From G963666705 sp963666705 (GTDB lineage Bacteria; Pseudomonadota; Alphaproteobacteria; CADEGL01), in the NCBI GenBank assembly GCA_963666705.2, contig CAXXKO010000013.1:37187-101186 (forward strand): a DNA stretch of 64,000 bases. Reading direction: 5' to 3'. The position numbers and the translations under genes are program-made. Below, piece by piece: positions 8,630 to 17,446 of this stretch. Below the pieces are notes generated by a model, which did not search any database, was not told where the DNA came from, and saw only the letters and a program-made list of their open reading frames with translations. Position 1 is the stretch's first letter; the number at the start of each line of letters is the position of its first letter.

Positions 8630-9430
8630 ATGGCCCTCGCTGTCGCCGACCGATGGTTTGAGATGCGTCGCATCGACGACGACATCACGCTGCTGTGGGA
8701 GCCCCACGTCGTCCCCCTGATGCGTTGCAACATCTGGCACCAGCGCGGGCGGGACCGCGACCTCATGATCGACACGGGCATGGGCGTGGGCAGCCTGCGC
8801 GAGGCGGCGCGGGACCTCTTGGAGAAGCCGGTCACCGCCGTCGCCACCCACACCCACGTGGACCATGTGGGTGGCCATCACGAGTTCGAGGACAACCTGG
8901 TCCATGCGGCCGAAGCCGACGATCTGCGCAACCCCAAGGGCCGCAACACCCTCCGCTACGCCGAGTACGATCCCGCCGCCATTGCGATGCTGGCCCGGGC
9001 GGGGTACGTGCTCGACGGCGACCTCATCACCGCTCTGCCCCATGCCGGTTACGACATGGACAGCTTCGCGACCCTGCCCGCCACCGTGGGCCGCGCGGTC
9101 GAGGACGGCGAGGTGGTCGATCTCGGCGACCGCCACCTCGAGGTGCTGCACCTGCCGGGCCACTCCCCCGGCAGCATGGGCCTGTGGGAGGCGGAGACCG
9201 GGACCCTGTTCTCGGGCGACGCCATCTATGACGGCCCCCTGCTCGACGAGCTCGGGCATTCCAACATCGCGGACTACATCCGCACCATGCACCGCCTGCG
9301 CGCCCTGCCGGTGTCCGTGGTCCATGGCGGCCACGACCCGAGCTTCGGCCGCGCGCGCCTCGTCGAGCTGGTCGACGCCTACCTCGCCCGGCGCGAGACG
9401 GCCGAGCGCTCCGCCGCGGGCGCGGCCTAG
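8630..9430 (+). CDS. MBL-fold metallo-hydrolase
   Basis: A zinc metallo-beta-lactamase-fold hydrolase of 266 residues. The metal motif THTHVDHVGG gives His74, His76, Asp78 and His79. LHLPGHSPGS and LFSGDAIYDG supply the later His and Asp ligands, and VVHGGHDPSFG the last His. ATG 8630 is preceded by AAGGGGAGG. It is divergent from the ring dioxygenase operon (127-base gap), so the two may share a control region and a pathway, for example hydrolysis of a thioester or a ring-cleavage product. That link is inference only. Confidence 0.85.
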   Translation: MALAVADRWFEMRRIDDDITLLWEPHVVPLMRCNIWHQRGRDRDLMIDTGMGVGSLREAARDLLEKPVTAVATHTHVDHVGGHHEFEDNLVHAAEADDLRNPKGRNTLRYAEYDPAAIAMLARAGYVLDGDLITALPHAGYDMDSFATLPATVGRAVEDGEVVDLGDRHLEVLHLPGHSPGSMGLWEAETGTLFSGDAIYDGPLLDELGHSNIADYIRTMHRLRALPVSVVHGGHDPSFGRARLVELVDAYLARRETAERSAAGAA

Positions 9431-9528
9431 AAAACCGGGCGAGCCTGCGTCATCATCGGCCCCAGTCGCGGGCCGGGAGCGGGTGATGTCGCTCGACGGC
9501 CCAACCGTGAGAGGCGAGGGGGGATGAG

Positions 9529-10485
9529 ATGAGCGAGACGAGCACACCGCGCGTGCCCAAGGTGGGCATCATGCTACCCCAGACCGAGGGGATGCGCGGC
9601 CCTGGCGTGAGGGGCTGGAGCGAGGTCAAGGACATGGCCCAGGCGGCCGAGGATGTCGGCTTCGACTCCCTGTGGCTGGTCGATCATTTCCTCTACCAGC
9701 TCGATGGCGAGGCGGAGGCCCGCGGCGTCTGGGAGGGCTGGACGCTGCTCTCGGCCCTCGCCGCCGTCACCAGCAAGGCCGAGCTCGGGACCCTGGTGCT
9801 GGGCACGGGGTTCCGCAACCCGGCCCTCCTCGCCAAGATGACCGACACGGTGGAGGAGATCAGTGGTGGCCGGCTCATCCTGGGGCTGGGCGCCGGCTAT
9901 CACCCTCTCGAATACAACGCCTTCGGCTTCCCCCACAGTTACCGCTACAGCCGCTTCGCCGAGGCGATCGAGATCGTCCACGGCCTCCTGCGCGACGGGC
10001 ACGTGGATTTCGAGGGCAAGTTCTATTCGGCGCGGGAGTGCGAATTGAAGCCCCGCGGCCCACGGCCCAATGGCCCGCCCATCCTCATCGGCAGCATCGG
10101 GCCCCGCATGCTCAAGCTCGTGGCCAAGTACGCCGATCAGTGGAACGCCTATTACGACGACACCAAGAACAGCGTCGAGGGTGCCGTCCGCCTGCGCGGT
10201 GTGGTGGACGCCGCCTGCGAGGAAGCGGGCCGCAACCCGGCGACCCTCGAGCGCACCATTACGGTGCTCGTGGCGGACGCCGACGCCGACCCATGGTGGA
10301 CCCGCCTGCCGAGCATCGACAACTCGGCGCTGATGCCGTTCACCGGCACGCCCGAGGACCTGGCCGCCGAGCTGGCGGCCTACGGGCGCGAAGGCGTGGG
10401 CCACATCCAGATTTGCCTCGAGCCGACGACCACCGAGACCATCGCCGCGCTGGCGCCCGCGCTCGAGATCCTGCGCGGGAGTTAG
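9529..10485 (+). CDS. LLM-class (luciferase-like) flavin oxidoreductase
   Basis: A TIM-barrel flavin or F420-dependent monooxygenase-type protein of 318 residues, the normal length. Typical blocks are VKDMAQAAEDVGFDSLWLVDH-like helix/strand 1, LGTLVLGTGFRNPALLAKM, GRLILGLGAGYHPLEYNAFG and PILIGSIGPRMLKLVAKYAD. RBS GAGGGGGGA precedes the ATG. It lies 98 bases behind the MBL gene on the same strand and is convergent with the DapA-family gene. Whether it uses FMN or F420, and its substrate, are unknown. A second, distinct LLM gene lies at 62026-62958. Confidence 0.85.
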   Translation: MSETSTPRVPKVGIMLPQTEGMRGPGVRGWSEVKDMAQAAEDVGFDSLWLVDHFLYQLDGEAEARGVWEGWTLLSALAAVTSKAELGTLVLGTGFRNPALLAKMTDTVEEISGGRLILGLGAGYHPLEYNAFGFPHSYRYSRFAEAIEIVHGLLRDGHVDFEGKFYSARECELKPRGPRPNGPPILIGSIGPRMLKLVAKYADQWNAYYDDTKNSVEGAVRLRGVVDAACEEAGRNPATLERTITVLVADADADPWWTRLPSIDNSALMPFTGTPEDLAAELAAYGREGVGHIQICLEPTTTETIAALAPALEILRGS

Positions 10486-10498
10486 CGCGGGGTCGTAT

Positions 10499-11428
10499 CT
10501 ACTCCGCCGCCTCGCGCGCGAGGACGCCCATCTCCTCCATGATCGCGCCGAGCTTGGCGAGGCGGTCGCGGCCGTCCTGCCCCAATTCGTCGAAGCGGGT
10601 CAGGGGCGGGCGCACGTCGCCCACGGGGCAGCCGGCGAGGCGCGCGAGGGCCTTGGAGTAGCACTGGTGCCCGTAGGTCGGGTGGCCCGGCACGATGATC
10701 GCGTCCATGCGCAGGATCCGGTGATAGATGGCGCGGGCTTCCGCCATGCGGCCCTCGACCATGAGGTCGAAGATGCGCGAGGAGGGGCCGGGGATGTAGT
10801 TGCCGTAGGGGTTGACGTAGCCGACGGCGCCGAGGAGGAAGGATTCGTAAACTCGGCCACCGGCGAAGACGTTCATCACCCCGTCGGTCAGGCGCACGAT
10901 GTCGTAGACCCGGCCCACGTCGCCGCTCGCCTCCTTGATGTAGCGCACGTTCTCGAAGGCGGCCGTGAGCCGCGCGACCAGCGCCGCCGGCATGTCCACG
11001 TTCGATGTGACCGGGTTGTTGTAGAGCATGATGGGGATCGAGACGGCCTCCGAGATGGCCTTGTAGTAATTGAAGATCTCGTCCTCGGTCGGCGTGTAGT
11101 AGTAGGGCGGGATGATCATCAGCCCGTCCGCCCCCAGGGCCTCGGCCTCGCGGCTGTAGCGCACGGCCGTGGGGGTCGAGGCGTTCATGGAGCCGACGAG
11201 GACCGGCACCCGGCCCGCCACCTGGTCGATGGAGACCGTGATGAGCTGGTTGCGCTCGTCGTCGCTCATGGTCAGGAACTCGGCCGTGGTGCCGAGGATG
11301 ATGAGGCCCGGCACCCCTTCGGCGATCTGCCAATCAACGAACCGCCGCATCGCCGCCTCGTCGATGGCCGAGCCGTCCTCGGTGAAGGGCGTCACGGTCA
11401 CCGTATAGCTGCCTCTGAACTGGGTCAT
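10499..11428 (-). CDS. Dihydrodipicolinate synthase (DapA)-family lyase/aldolase
   Basis: A class I aldolase-type TIM barrel of 309 residues that forms a Schiff base with an oxo-acid substrate. It shows LGTTAEFLTM (the TT motif near residues 46-48), Tyr136 in IMLYNNP and the Schiff-base Lys165 in YIKEASGD. The motif around PPYYYTPTE is also usual for the family. The ATG at 11428 has GGTGGAG upstream. With no lysine-biosynthesis neighbours it is more probably a catabolic relative (keto-deoxy sugar acid or similar) than the housekeeping DapA. Confidence 0.85.
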   Translation of the reverse strand: MTQFRGSYTVTVTPFTEDGSAIDEAAMRRFVDWQIAEGVPGLIILGTTAEFLTMSDDERNQLITVSIDQVAGRVPVLVGSMNASTPTAVRYSREAEALGADGLMIIPPYYYTPTEDEIFNYYKAISEAVSIPIMLYNNPVTSNVDMPAALVARLTAAFENVRYIKEASGDVGRVYDIVRLTDGVMNVFAGGRVYESFLLGAVGYVNPYGNYIPGPSSRIFDLMVEGRMAEARAIYHRILRMDAIIVPGHPTYGHQCYSKALARLAGCPVGDVRPPLTRFDELGQDGRDRLAKLGAIMEEMGVLAREAAE

Positions 11429-11715
11429 CGCTCCACCATCCTTTCACCCGCCAGGCGCGTTCGCGCCGACACCGCCATCGCGCCTATTGTAAGCCAAATT
11501 CGCGCCCGTTCCAGGCCCTCGCGCGCGTCACGGCTCGGCTCGGAAACCGGCCAGGCCGAGGCCCTATCAGCCCGCATCTTTCGCGATTCGCAACCGCCAT
11601 ACCCTCATGAGCAGCCTTCAAGCCCATTCGGACATGCTTCGCATCCGCGCTCGCGTTCCGCTATCGTCGCCGAATTCCGGGAAGTGCGATCCGGGGAACC
11701 CCAGGCGAGGCCGCC

Positions 11716-12276
11716 ATGACGGACCGTTCGACGCCCCAGCCTCCGCGCCTGGTCCCCGACCGGCCGTTCCCGCCATACGCCTACCGACCCGGCCGGACCC
11801 CACATCCGACGCGCGATCCCGACGGTCACAGCTACGGCGCAATACACGAAGCCGGGGAGCCACCGGATCCGGACGGATGGCGCACCTGCCGCGATTATCT
11901 ATATGGCATCGATCTCTTCAACCACGGCTTCTATTGGGAGGCTCACGAGGCCTGGGAAGGATTGTGGGTCGATTGCGGCCGCCGCGGCCCGACGGCAACT
12001 TACCTGCAAGCGCTCATCAACCTTGCGGCCGCCGGCTTCAAGGCGCGGTGGGGCAGCGCCCGCGGCATGAAGGCCAATGCGCGAACGGCCCTTCGCCTGT
12101 TCGACGCCAGCGCGCCTGAGCGTGGCACGGGCGGGACAGACTACATGGGCCTCGACGTCCATGCGCTCGCCCTCTACGCGGACACGATCTCGCAATACCC
12201 GCACACAACCGATATGGCGGCGGTCGGCGGGGCGCCGCTATCCTTCGACCTGATACTGCGGCCGAATTGGGGTTGA
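11716..12276 (+). CDS. DUF309-type protein
   Basis: About 186 residues; not assigned to a reaction. The central block (YGIDLFNHGFYWEAHEAWE, then LQALINLAAAGFKARWG) matches the DUF309 pattern of helical proteins with conserved AHE-WE and QALI motifs. The N-terminus is Pro/Arg-rich with no signal peptide. It stands alone on the plus strand between two leftward genes, and the 287 bases before it hold no gene that I can support. Function is unknown. Confidence 0.6.
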   Translation: MTDRSTPQPPRLVPDRPFPPYAYRPGRTPHPTRDPDGHSYGAIHEAGEPPDPDGWRTCRDYLYGIDLFNHGFYWEAHEAWEGLWVDCGRRGPTATYLQALINLAAAGFKARWGSARGMKANARTALRLFDASAPERGTGGTDYMGLDVHALALYADTISQYPHTTDMAAVGGAPLSFDLILRPNWG

Positions 12277-12316
12277 CCCCGCGCGCCACCCGGGGCCGCG
12301 CTCGTGAGGCCCTTGC

Positions 12317-12784
12317 CTAGAAGATCCCGGCATCCAGGCCGGCGGCCATCGCGGCCCCGAGCTCGCGGCACTGGTCGGTGAATTCCTCCCGCCACTCACC
12401 GCGACAGACGAGAGCCTCCTGCACGGCCCGCCAGCGCAGCCCGGTCACGATCGTCTCCACGCCGCGCCGGGTCCCGGTGCCGTCGTGGCCGGCGCGCACG
12501 TAGAGGCAATAGGCGAGCCCCTGGGTCTTCTCCAGACACGGGTAGTAGCTTCGATCGAAAAAGTCCTTCAAGGCGCCGCTCATGGAGCCGAGGTTCTCGG
12601 TCGTCCCGAGAACGATCGCGCCCGCCGCCAAGACGTCCTCCGGCCCCGCGTCGAAGGGGCTGAGCACCACGACCTCGACCTCCTGGGCCTCGTCCGAGCG
12701 CGCGCCCTCGGCCACGGCGTCGAGCAGCCGCCGGGTATTGGGGGACGGTGCGTGAGCGACGATGAGGAGCCGTTTCTTGGTCAT
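12317..12784 (-). CDS. Flavodoxin / NADPH-dependent FMN reductase-family protein
   Basis: A small flavodoxin-fold protein of 155 residues. LLIVAHAPSPNTRRLLDAV is the phosphate-binding loop region, followed by AIVLGTTENLGSMSGALKDF, a typical flavodoxin isoalloxazine segment, and later LYVRAGHDGTG. It is probably an FMN-dependent oxidoreductase or electron carrier. It lies 78 bases downstream of the SDR gene on the same strand and may be co-transcribed. The SD before ATG 12784 is weak. Confidence 0.75.
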   Translation of the reverse strand: MTKKRLLIVAHAPSPNTRRLLDAVAEGARSDEAQEVEVVVLSPFDAGPEDVLAAGAIVLGTTENLGSMSGALKDFFDRSYYPCLEKTQGLAYCLYVRAGHDGTGTRRGVETIVTGLRWRAVQEALVCRGEWREEFTDQCRELGAAMAAGLDAGIF

Positions 12785-12862
12785 GGCGCTATCGAGTGTC
12801 CCGCGAAAGGTTCCGCTTCTTCAGTGCATGAAGCTTCAAATCGAGCCCCACGCCCCGCGCGC

Positions 12863-13651
12863 TCAAACTCCCTTGGGCGGCCAGGACATGTTGCCGCCGT
12901 CGATGCGGAGCTGGAGGGCGCTCACGCCCCGCGACGCGTCGCTCGCGAGGTAGAGGGCGCCCTCGGCCACGTCCTCGGGCGTGATGACGCGGCCGAGCGC
13001 GATCACGGGCGCGAAATCCTCGGCCAGCGATTGCTCGACCGTACGGCCCGTGCCCGCGACGCGCCCCGCGATGCGCGAGAGGAGCGCTTCCGTCGCCACC
13101 GGCCCGGGGCAGATTGCGTTGACCCGGATACCGTAACGGCCCAGGTCCTGGGCGCAGGCCTCGGTGATACCGATGACCGCGTGCTTGGAGGCCGAATAGC
13201 CGATCTGCTTGGGGTCCGCGCGCCAGCCCGTCACTGAGGACATGTTGATGACCGAGCCCCGCGAGCGCTTGAGGAGCGGCACCGCGTGCTTGGTGCAGAG
13301 GATGACGCCCCGGACGTTGATGGCGAAGACCTCGTCCCACAGATCGGCATCGACCTCCTCTGTCGTGCGCTGCAGGGGCGGGACGATGCCGGCGTTGTTG
13401 ACGATCGCATCGAGCCTGCCGCAGCGGTCCTCGCACGCCGCCATCAGGGCCTCGATCTCCGCCTCATCGGTCACGTCCGTGGGGATCGCCTCGCCGCCGA
13501 TCTCCGCCGCCACCACGGCGCACGCCGCCGCGTCGCGGTCCGCGACCACGACCCGGCACCCCGCGCGCGCGAAGCGCCGGGCGATGGCGGCGCCGATACC
13601 CGCGGCACCACCAGTGACGATGGCGACCTTGCCGTCGAGCTCCTTGGTCAT
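12863..13651 (-). CDS. SDR-family oxidoreductase
   Basis: Classical short-chain dehydrogenase/reductase, 262 residues. The dinucleotide motif is TGGAAGIG, followed by NNAG, the catalytic Ser in INMSSVTG and YSASK (the Tyr-x3-Lys pair). A C-terminal LRIDGGN block is also typical. An acidic residue after the second strand (ADRD) suggests NAD(H) preference. RBS GAGGGAGA lies before ATG 13651. The gene is divergent from the DAO-type oxidase at 13728. The substrate is unknown. Confidence 0.88.
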   Translation of the reverse strand: MTKELDGKVAIVTGGAAGIGAAIARRFARAGCRVVVADRDAAACAVVAAEIGGEAIPTDVTDEAEIEALMAACEDRCGRLDAIVNNAGIVPPLQRTTEEVDADLWDEVFAINVRGVILCTKHAVPLLKRSRGSVINMSSVTGWRADPKQIGYSASKHAVIGITEACAQDLGRYGIRVNAICPGPVATEALLSRIAGRVAGTGRTVEQSLAEDFAPVIALGRVITPEDVAEGALYLASDASRGVSALQLRIDGGNMSWPPKGV

Positions 13652-13727
13652 GATCTTCTCTCCCTCTCGGCCGGCCCCGCGGCGCGCCCATTGGCTTCGT
13701 GGCGGGCGCGGCTATAAATATAGGGGC

Positions 13728-14900
13728 ATGACGTTGCGCGAGCCAGATCACGGCGCACCTTCAGTCGAGACCGACGTCCTCATCGTGGGCGGCGGCATCG
13801 TGGGCTGTGCCACGGCCTATTACCTCGCGCGCGCGGGCGCCGAGGTCGTGGTGGTCGAGCGTGGCGACTGGGGGGCCGAGGCATCGGGCGCAAACGGCGG
13901 CAGCCTGCACGCCCAGCTCCCCAGCGAGGAGTTCGCCGCCCTCGGCGAGGATTGGGCAGCCACATACGCGCCCACGCTCAGGCTCCTGAAGGCGGCGGTC
14001 GAGCACTGGCGCGGCCTCGAGGCGGAGATCGGCCAGGATCTCGAGGTCAAGATATCCGGCGGCCTCATCGTCGCCGAGACCGAGGCCGAGATGCGCATGC
14101 TCGCGCGCAAGACCGCCGTCGAGCGCGCCTATGGCCTCGAAGCCGAGATCCTGTCCGGGGCGGAGCTGCGGTCCTTCGCCCCCTATGTCTCCGAGCACTT
14201 CATCGGCGCCGAATTCTGCCCCACGGAAGGCAAGGCGAGCTCCCTCCTCGCCACGCCCGCCCTGGCTGGCGCCGCCAAGGCCGCGGGCGCCCGCATGTTT
14301 CGGGGGACCGAGCTCGTGGGCCTGCGCCGAGGGGCCGCCGGCTTCGAGGCGGAGACGAGCCGCGGGCCCGTTCGCGTCGCGCGCGTCGTCGACGCCGCCG
14401 GGGGCGAGGCTGGGCGCGTGGCCGCGATGCTCGGCGTCTCCCTCGCGGTCGAGGAATACCCCATCCACATGAACGTGACCGAGCCGACGGCGCCCCTGGT
14501 CGCGCACCTGCTCTATTCGGCGGCTGGGCGGCTCACCATCAAGCAGGCGGCGAACGGCACCGTCCTCATCGGTGGCGGCTGGCCGGCCGCGCGTTACCCG
14601 GCGAATGGGCACCCGACCGTCCTGCGGGCATCGATCGAGGGCAACCTGTGGGTCGCCTTGAAGGCCGTGCCGAGGCTCGCGGGGCTGGAGCTCGTTCGCA
14701 CCTGGGCCGGGGTCGTCAACGGCACGGCCGACTGGAAGCCGATCCTGGGCGAGGTGCCGGGGGTGCCCGGGTTCTTCCTGGGCGTCGTGCCCTGGACCGG
14801 CTTCACGGCCGGCCCCCTGTGCGGCCGATTGTTGAGCGACCTCATGTGTGGGCGCGACCCGGGCCTCGACCTCGTGGATTTCTCGCCCCTGGGCGAGTGA
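13728..14900 (+). CDS. FAD-dependent oxidoreductase of the DAO family
   Basis: 390 residues with the Rossmann FAD motif VLIVGGGIVGCATAYYLARAG at residues 18-38, then EASGANGGSLHAQ, and a C-terminal GVVPWTGFTAGPLCGRLL block that binds the flavin. This is the glycine/sarcosine/D-amino-acid oxidase (DAO) superfamily, acting on secondary or D-amino acids. ATG 13728 is close to the divergent SDR start; no strong SD is seen. It is followed by a decarboxylase-like gene, so an amino-acid catabolic pair is possible. A hairpin terminator overlaps the stop codon, so the two may be separate transcripts. Confidence 0.85.
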   Translation: MTLREPDHGAPSVETDVLIVGGGIVGCATAYYLARAGAEVVVVERGDWGAEASGANGGSLHAQLPSEEFAALGEDWAATYAPTLRLLKAAVEHWRGLEAEIGQDLEVKISGGLIVAETEAEMRMLARKTAVERAYGLEAEILSGAELRSFAPYVSEHFIGAEFCPTEGKASSLLATPALAGAAKAAGARMFRGTELVGLRRGAAGFEAETSRGPVRVARVVDAAGGEAGRVAAMLGVSLAVEEYPIHMNVTEPTAPLVAHLLYSAAGRLTIKQAANGTVLIGGGWPAARYPANGHPTVLRASIEGNLWVALKAVPRLAGLELVRTWAGVVNGTADWKPILGEVPGVPGFFLGVVPWTGFTAGPLCGRLLSDLMCGRDPGLDLVDFSPLGE

Positions 14901-14907
14901 CTTTTTT
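14882..14907 (+). terminator. Probable intrinsic terminator of the DAO-family gene
   Basis: CTCGCCC and GGGCGAG form a short GC stem with a tiny loop, reaching the last codons of the oxidase gene, followed after the TGA by C and six T residues. This is the only clear hairpin plus T-run noticed in the window. The overlap with coding sequence makes it less certain. Confidence 0.5.
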
Positions 14908-14976
14908 GGGCTCGCGCCGCCCGTTCAAGTTAAACTGCCCGCGAGACGCCACGACCATACTGGAGGAGCGAGAGCC

Positions 14977-16413
14977 ATGACTTCGACCACGCCGCGCCAG
15001 GCGCCCACCCTCACCCCCACCAAGTTCGAGAAGAGCTTCACCGAGTTCATCGGCATCGGCGAGAACGGGAACCTGTGGGTCGAGGGCCGCGACTGCGCCG
15101 AGCTGGCCGAGCGCTTCGGCACGCCCCTCTACGTCATCAGCGAGAGCCAGTTCCGCTACGAGTACCGCCGCTGGCGCGATGCCTTCGCGGCCGAGTATCC
15201 GGACGTCGAGGTGCTGTTCGCCAACAAGAGCAACAACGGCCTCGCCTACCGCCACATCATGAACCAGGAGGGGGCGGGCGGCGACTGCTTCGGCGTCAAC
15301 GAGATGTATCTGGCGCTGCTCGCCGGCACCGACCCCAAGACGCTGGTGCTCAACGGCAGCAACAAGGGGCCGGAAGAGATCGAGATGGCGGTCGAGAACG
15401 GCCTCTGCATAAACATCGACGGCGAGGACGAGCTCGACATCATCCAGGCGACCTCCCAGCGCCTGGGCAAGGACGTGGATATCGGTATCCGCTTGAAGCT
15501 CGAGCTCGAGCCGCTGCGGGACCGGCACGGGGTCGCCATGCACGGCCCCGGCACCCTCCGGGACCAGGCCATGAGCCACAAGTGGGGCATGTCCTTCGAG
15601 CAGACGGCGGCCATCGTGCGGCGCGTCCAGGAGGGGATGCCGAGGCTTCACCTCATGGAGACCCACTACCATCTGAGCCGTATGGACAAGCTGGTCGAGG
15701 ATTTCGCGGTCATGGCACGGGAGATGATCCAGTGGTCGGCGCGCCTGCGCGACGAGACGGGATGGATCCCGCCGGCCGTCGATCTTGGCGGCGGCTGGAC
15801 CTATGGCCGCTCGACCGGGACGGGCCCCGGCGGCGTGGACGACGATTCGAGCCCCACGGCGGCGGATTACGCCAAGGCCGTGTGCGCCGCCATCCGCGAC
15901 GAGTGCGCCAAGCACGACCTGCCCCTGCCCAAGCTCAAGATCGAGCCCGGGCGCGTCATCTCCGGCCCCTCGGGCGTCGCCATCGGCAAGGTCGGCGCGA
16001 TCAAGGACCTGGGCTACAAGAAGTGGGTCAACGTGGACCTGAGCTCGAACCACGTGCCCTGGGCCTTCCTCATCGACTGGCACTACGACATCGTGCCGGT
16101 GGTGAACGCGGCGGCGCCGGGGACCGAGACCGTGGACATCGTCGGCCCGCTCTGCAACGCGGACGAGCTCGGCAAGCAGCGCAAGCTGCCGGCACTCGGG
16201 CGCGGCGACCTGATCGCCATGCTCGATACCGGCGGCTATACGGAATCCACGGCCGGCGTCTACAACGCCCAGGCCCGTCCGGCGATGGTCCTCGTCCGTG
16301 GCGAGGCGGCCGAGATCACCACCGAGCGCGAGCAGCTGAGCGACATCGTCGGCCGCTTCCGCGTCCCGCCCCGCCTCCTCGCCGCCTCCTTCGGCTCGCC
16401 GACGCAAGGATGA
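14977..16413 (+). CDS. Diaminopimelate decarboxylase-like PLP enzyme (fold type III)
   Basis: 478 residues, longer than typical LysA (about 420). An alanine-racemase-like barrel carries the PLP lysine Lys84 in FANKSNNGLA. The beta domain shows the LysA-type block VGPLCNADELG (active-site Cys), then LDTGGYTESTAGVYNAQARP. GGDCFGVNEMYLAL and IEPGRVISGPSG are further family motifs. RBS TGGAGGAG lies before ATG 14977. It could be diaminopimelate decarboxylase or a related ornithine/lysine-type decarboxylase; its place after a DAO-type oxidase favours a catabolic relative. No other lysine genes are nearby. Confidence 0.75.
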   Translation: MTSTTPRQAPTLTPTKFEKSFTEFIGIGENGNLWVEGRDCAELAERFGTPLYVISESQFRYEYRRWRDAFAAEYPDVEVLFANKSNNGLAYRHIMNQEGAGGDCFGVNEMYLALLAGTDPKTLVLNGSNKGPEEIEMAVENGLCINIDGEDELDIIQATSQRLGKDVDIGIRLKLELEPLRDRHGVAMHGPGTLRDQAMSHKWGMSFEQTAAIVRRVQEGMPRLHLMETHYHLSRMDKLVEDFAVMAREMIQWSARLRDETGWIPPAVDLGGGWTYGRSTGTGPGGVDDDSSPTAADYAKAVCAAIRDECAKHDLPLPKLKIEPGRVISGPSGVAIGKVGAIKDLGYKKWVNVDLSSNHVPWAFLIDWHYDIVPVVNAAAPGTETVDIVGPLCNADELGKQRKLPALGRGDLIAMLDTGGYTESTAGVYNAQARPAMVLVRGEAAEITTEREQLSDIVGRFRVPPRLLAASFGSPTQG

Positions 16414-16474
16414 CCCGCGGCACGGAAGCGCGTAAGCCGCGCGCCATCCGAGAACCGATCGAGCGAGTTTGGTT

Positions 16475-17383
16475 TTACGCCTCCTCGTCCACGCAGGCGC
16501 CGCGCTCGAGCTGGATGGTGGCGTGGGCGATGCCGTAGCGCTCGGCCAATACCGCCTTGACGGCGCGCAGGAGGCGGTCGTGGTCGGCGCCCTCGGCGAG
16601 GTGGGCATGGAGGGTGACGATCGGCCGGTCGGGCGTCAGCGACCAGGCGTGTAAATGATGGACACCCTGCACTTCCGGCACCGCCGCGCAGAGCGCGGCG
16701 CACAGTGCCTCGGTATCGAGGCCCGTGGGCGTGCCTTCCATGAGAATGTGGGTGGATTGGCGCACCAGGAGCCAGGCACTGCGCAGAATCAGGAGTGCCA
16801 CGAGGACGGAGAGCAGCGGGTCGATCGGCATCCAGCCCGTCGCCAGGATGACCCCGGCGGCGGCGATCGCGGCGACGGAGCCGAGGAGGTCGCCGAGCAC
16901 ATGAAGGGTCGCGCCCCGGATATTGAGGTTCTGGCGGTCGCCGCCCCGGAGCAGGAGGAAGGCCACCACATTGACCGCGAGGCCCGCCCCCGCCACCGCC
17001 AGCATGAGGCCGCCCAGAACTTCCTCCGGCGCCATCACCCGGCCGATCGCCTCGACCGTGATCCAGCCGGCGATGGCGATGAGCGCGGCGCCGTTGACCA
17101 GGGCGGAGAGGACCTGGAAGCGGTGGTAACCGTAGCTGCGCGCGGAATCGGCCGGCCGCCTGCTGGCCCTAAGGGCGAGCAGGGCAAGGGCGAGCGCCGC
17201 CGTGTCGGTCAGCATGTGCCCGGCGTCGGCGAGCAGCGCGAGGGAGTTGGCGAGGAGGCCGCCGGCGACCTCAACGACCATGAAGCCGCCGGTCATCGCC
17301 AGGGCCAGGAGGACCCGCCGCTCGTCGCCGCTCGCACCGTGTGGGTGCCCGTGGCCATGCCCTTGATGGTGCCCATGCGTCAT
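16475..17383 (-). CDS. Cation diffusion facilitator (zinc/cobalt exporter, CzcD-like)
   Basis: An inner-membrane antiporter that exports Zn(II) or a similar divalent metal. 302 residues with a His-rich N-terminus (HGHHQGHGHGHPHG), six membrane segments and a cytoplasmic C-terminal domain. Metal-site residues appear in TM2 (LLADAGHMLTDTAAL) and TM5 (LHVLGDLLGS), the HxxxD pairs of Zn-type CDFs. The C-terminal domain includes VPEVQGVHHLHAWSL. It is convergent with the decarboxylase-like gene and 63 bases downstream of the histidine kinase gene, on the same strand. Confidence 0.88.
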   Translation of the reverse strand: MTHGHHQGHGHGHPHGASGDERRVLLALAMTGGFMVVEVAGGLLANSLALLADAGHMLTDTAALALALLALRASRRPADSARSYGYHRFQVLSALVNGAALIAIAGWITVEAIGRVMAPEEVLGGLMLAVAGAGLAVNVVAFLLLRGGDRQNLNIRGATLHVLGDLLGSVAAIAAAGVILATGWMPIDPLLSVLVALLILRSAWLLVRQSTHILMEGTPTGLDTEALCAALCAAVPEVQGVHHLHAWSLTPDRPIVTLHAHLAEGADHDRLLRAVKAVLAERYGIAHATIQLERGACVDEEA

Positions 17384-17446
17384 CCCGGCGATGTTCGCAC
17401 CCCGGGGCGCGCTGTCAAGGCCCGAGAGTGGCGCCCGTGAGGCCGG

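Noticed and set aside
14842..16608. Minus-strand open frame of 588 codons over the decarboxylase-like gene
   Set aside because: Shadow frame with His/Asp/Val-rich sequence and no family features.
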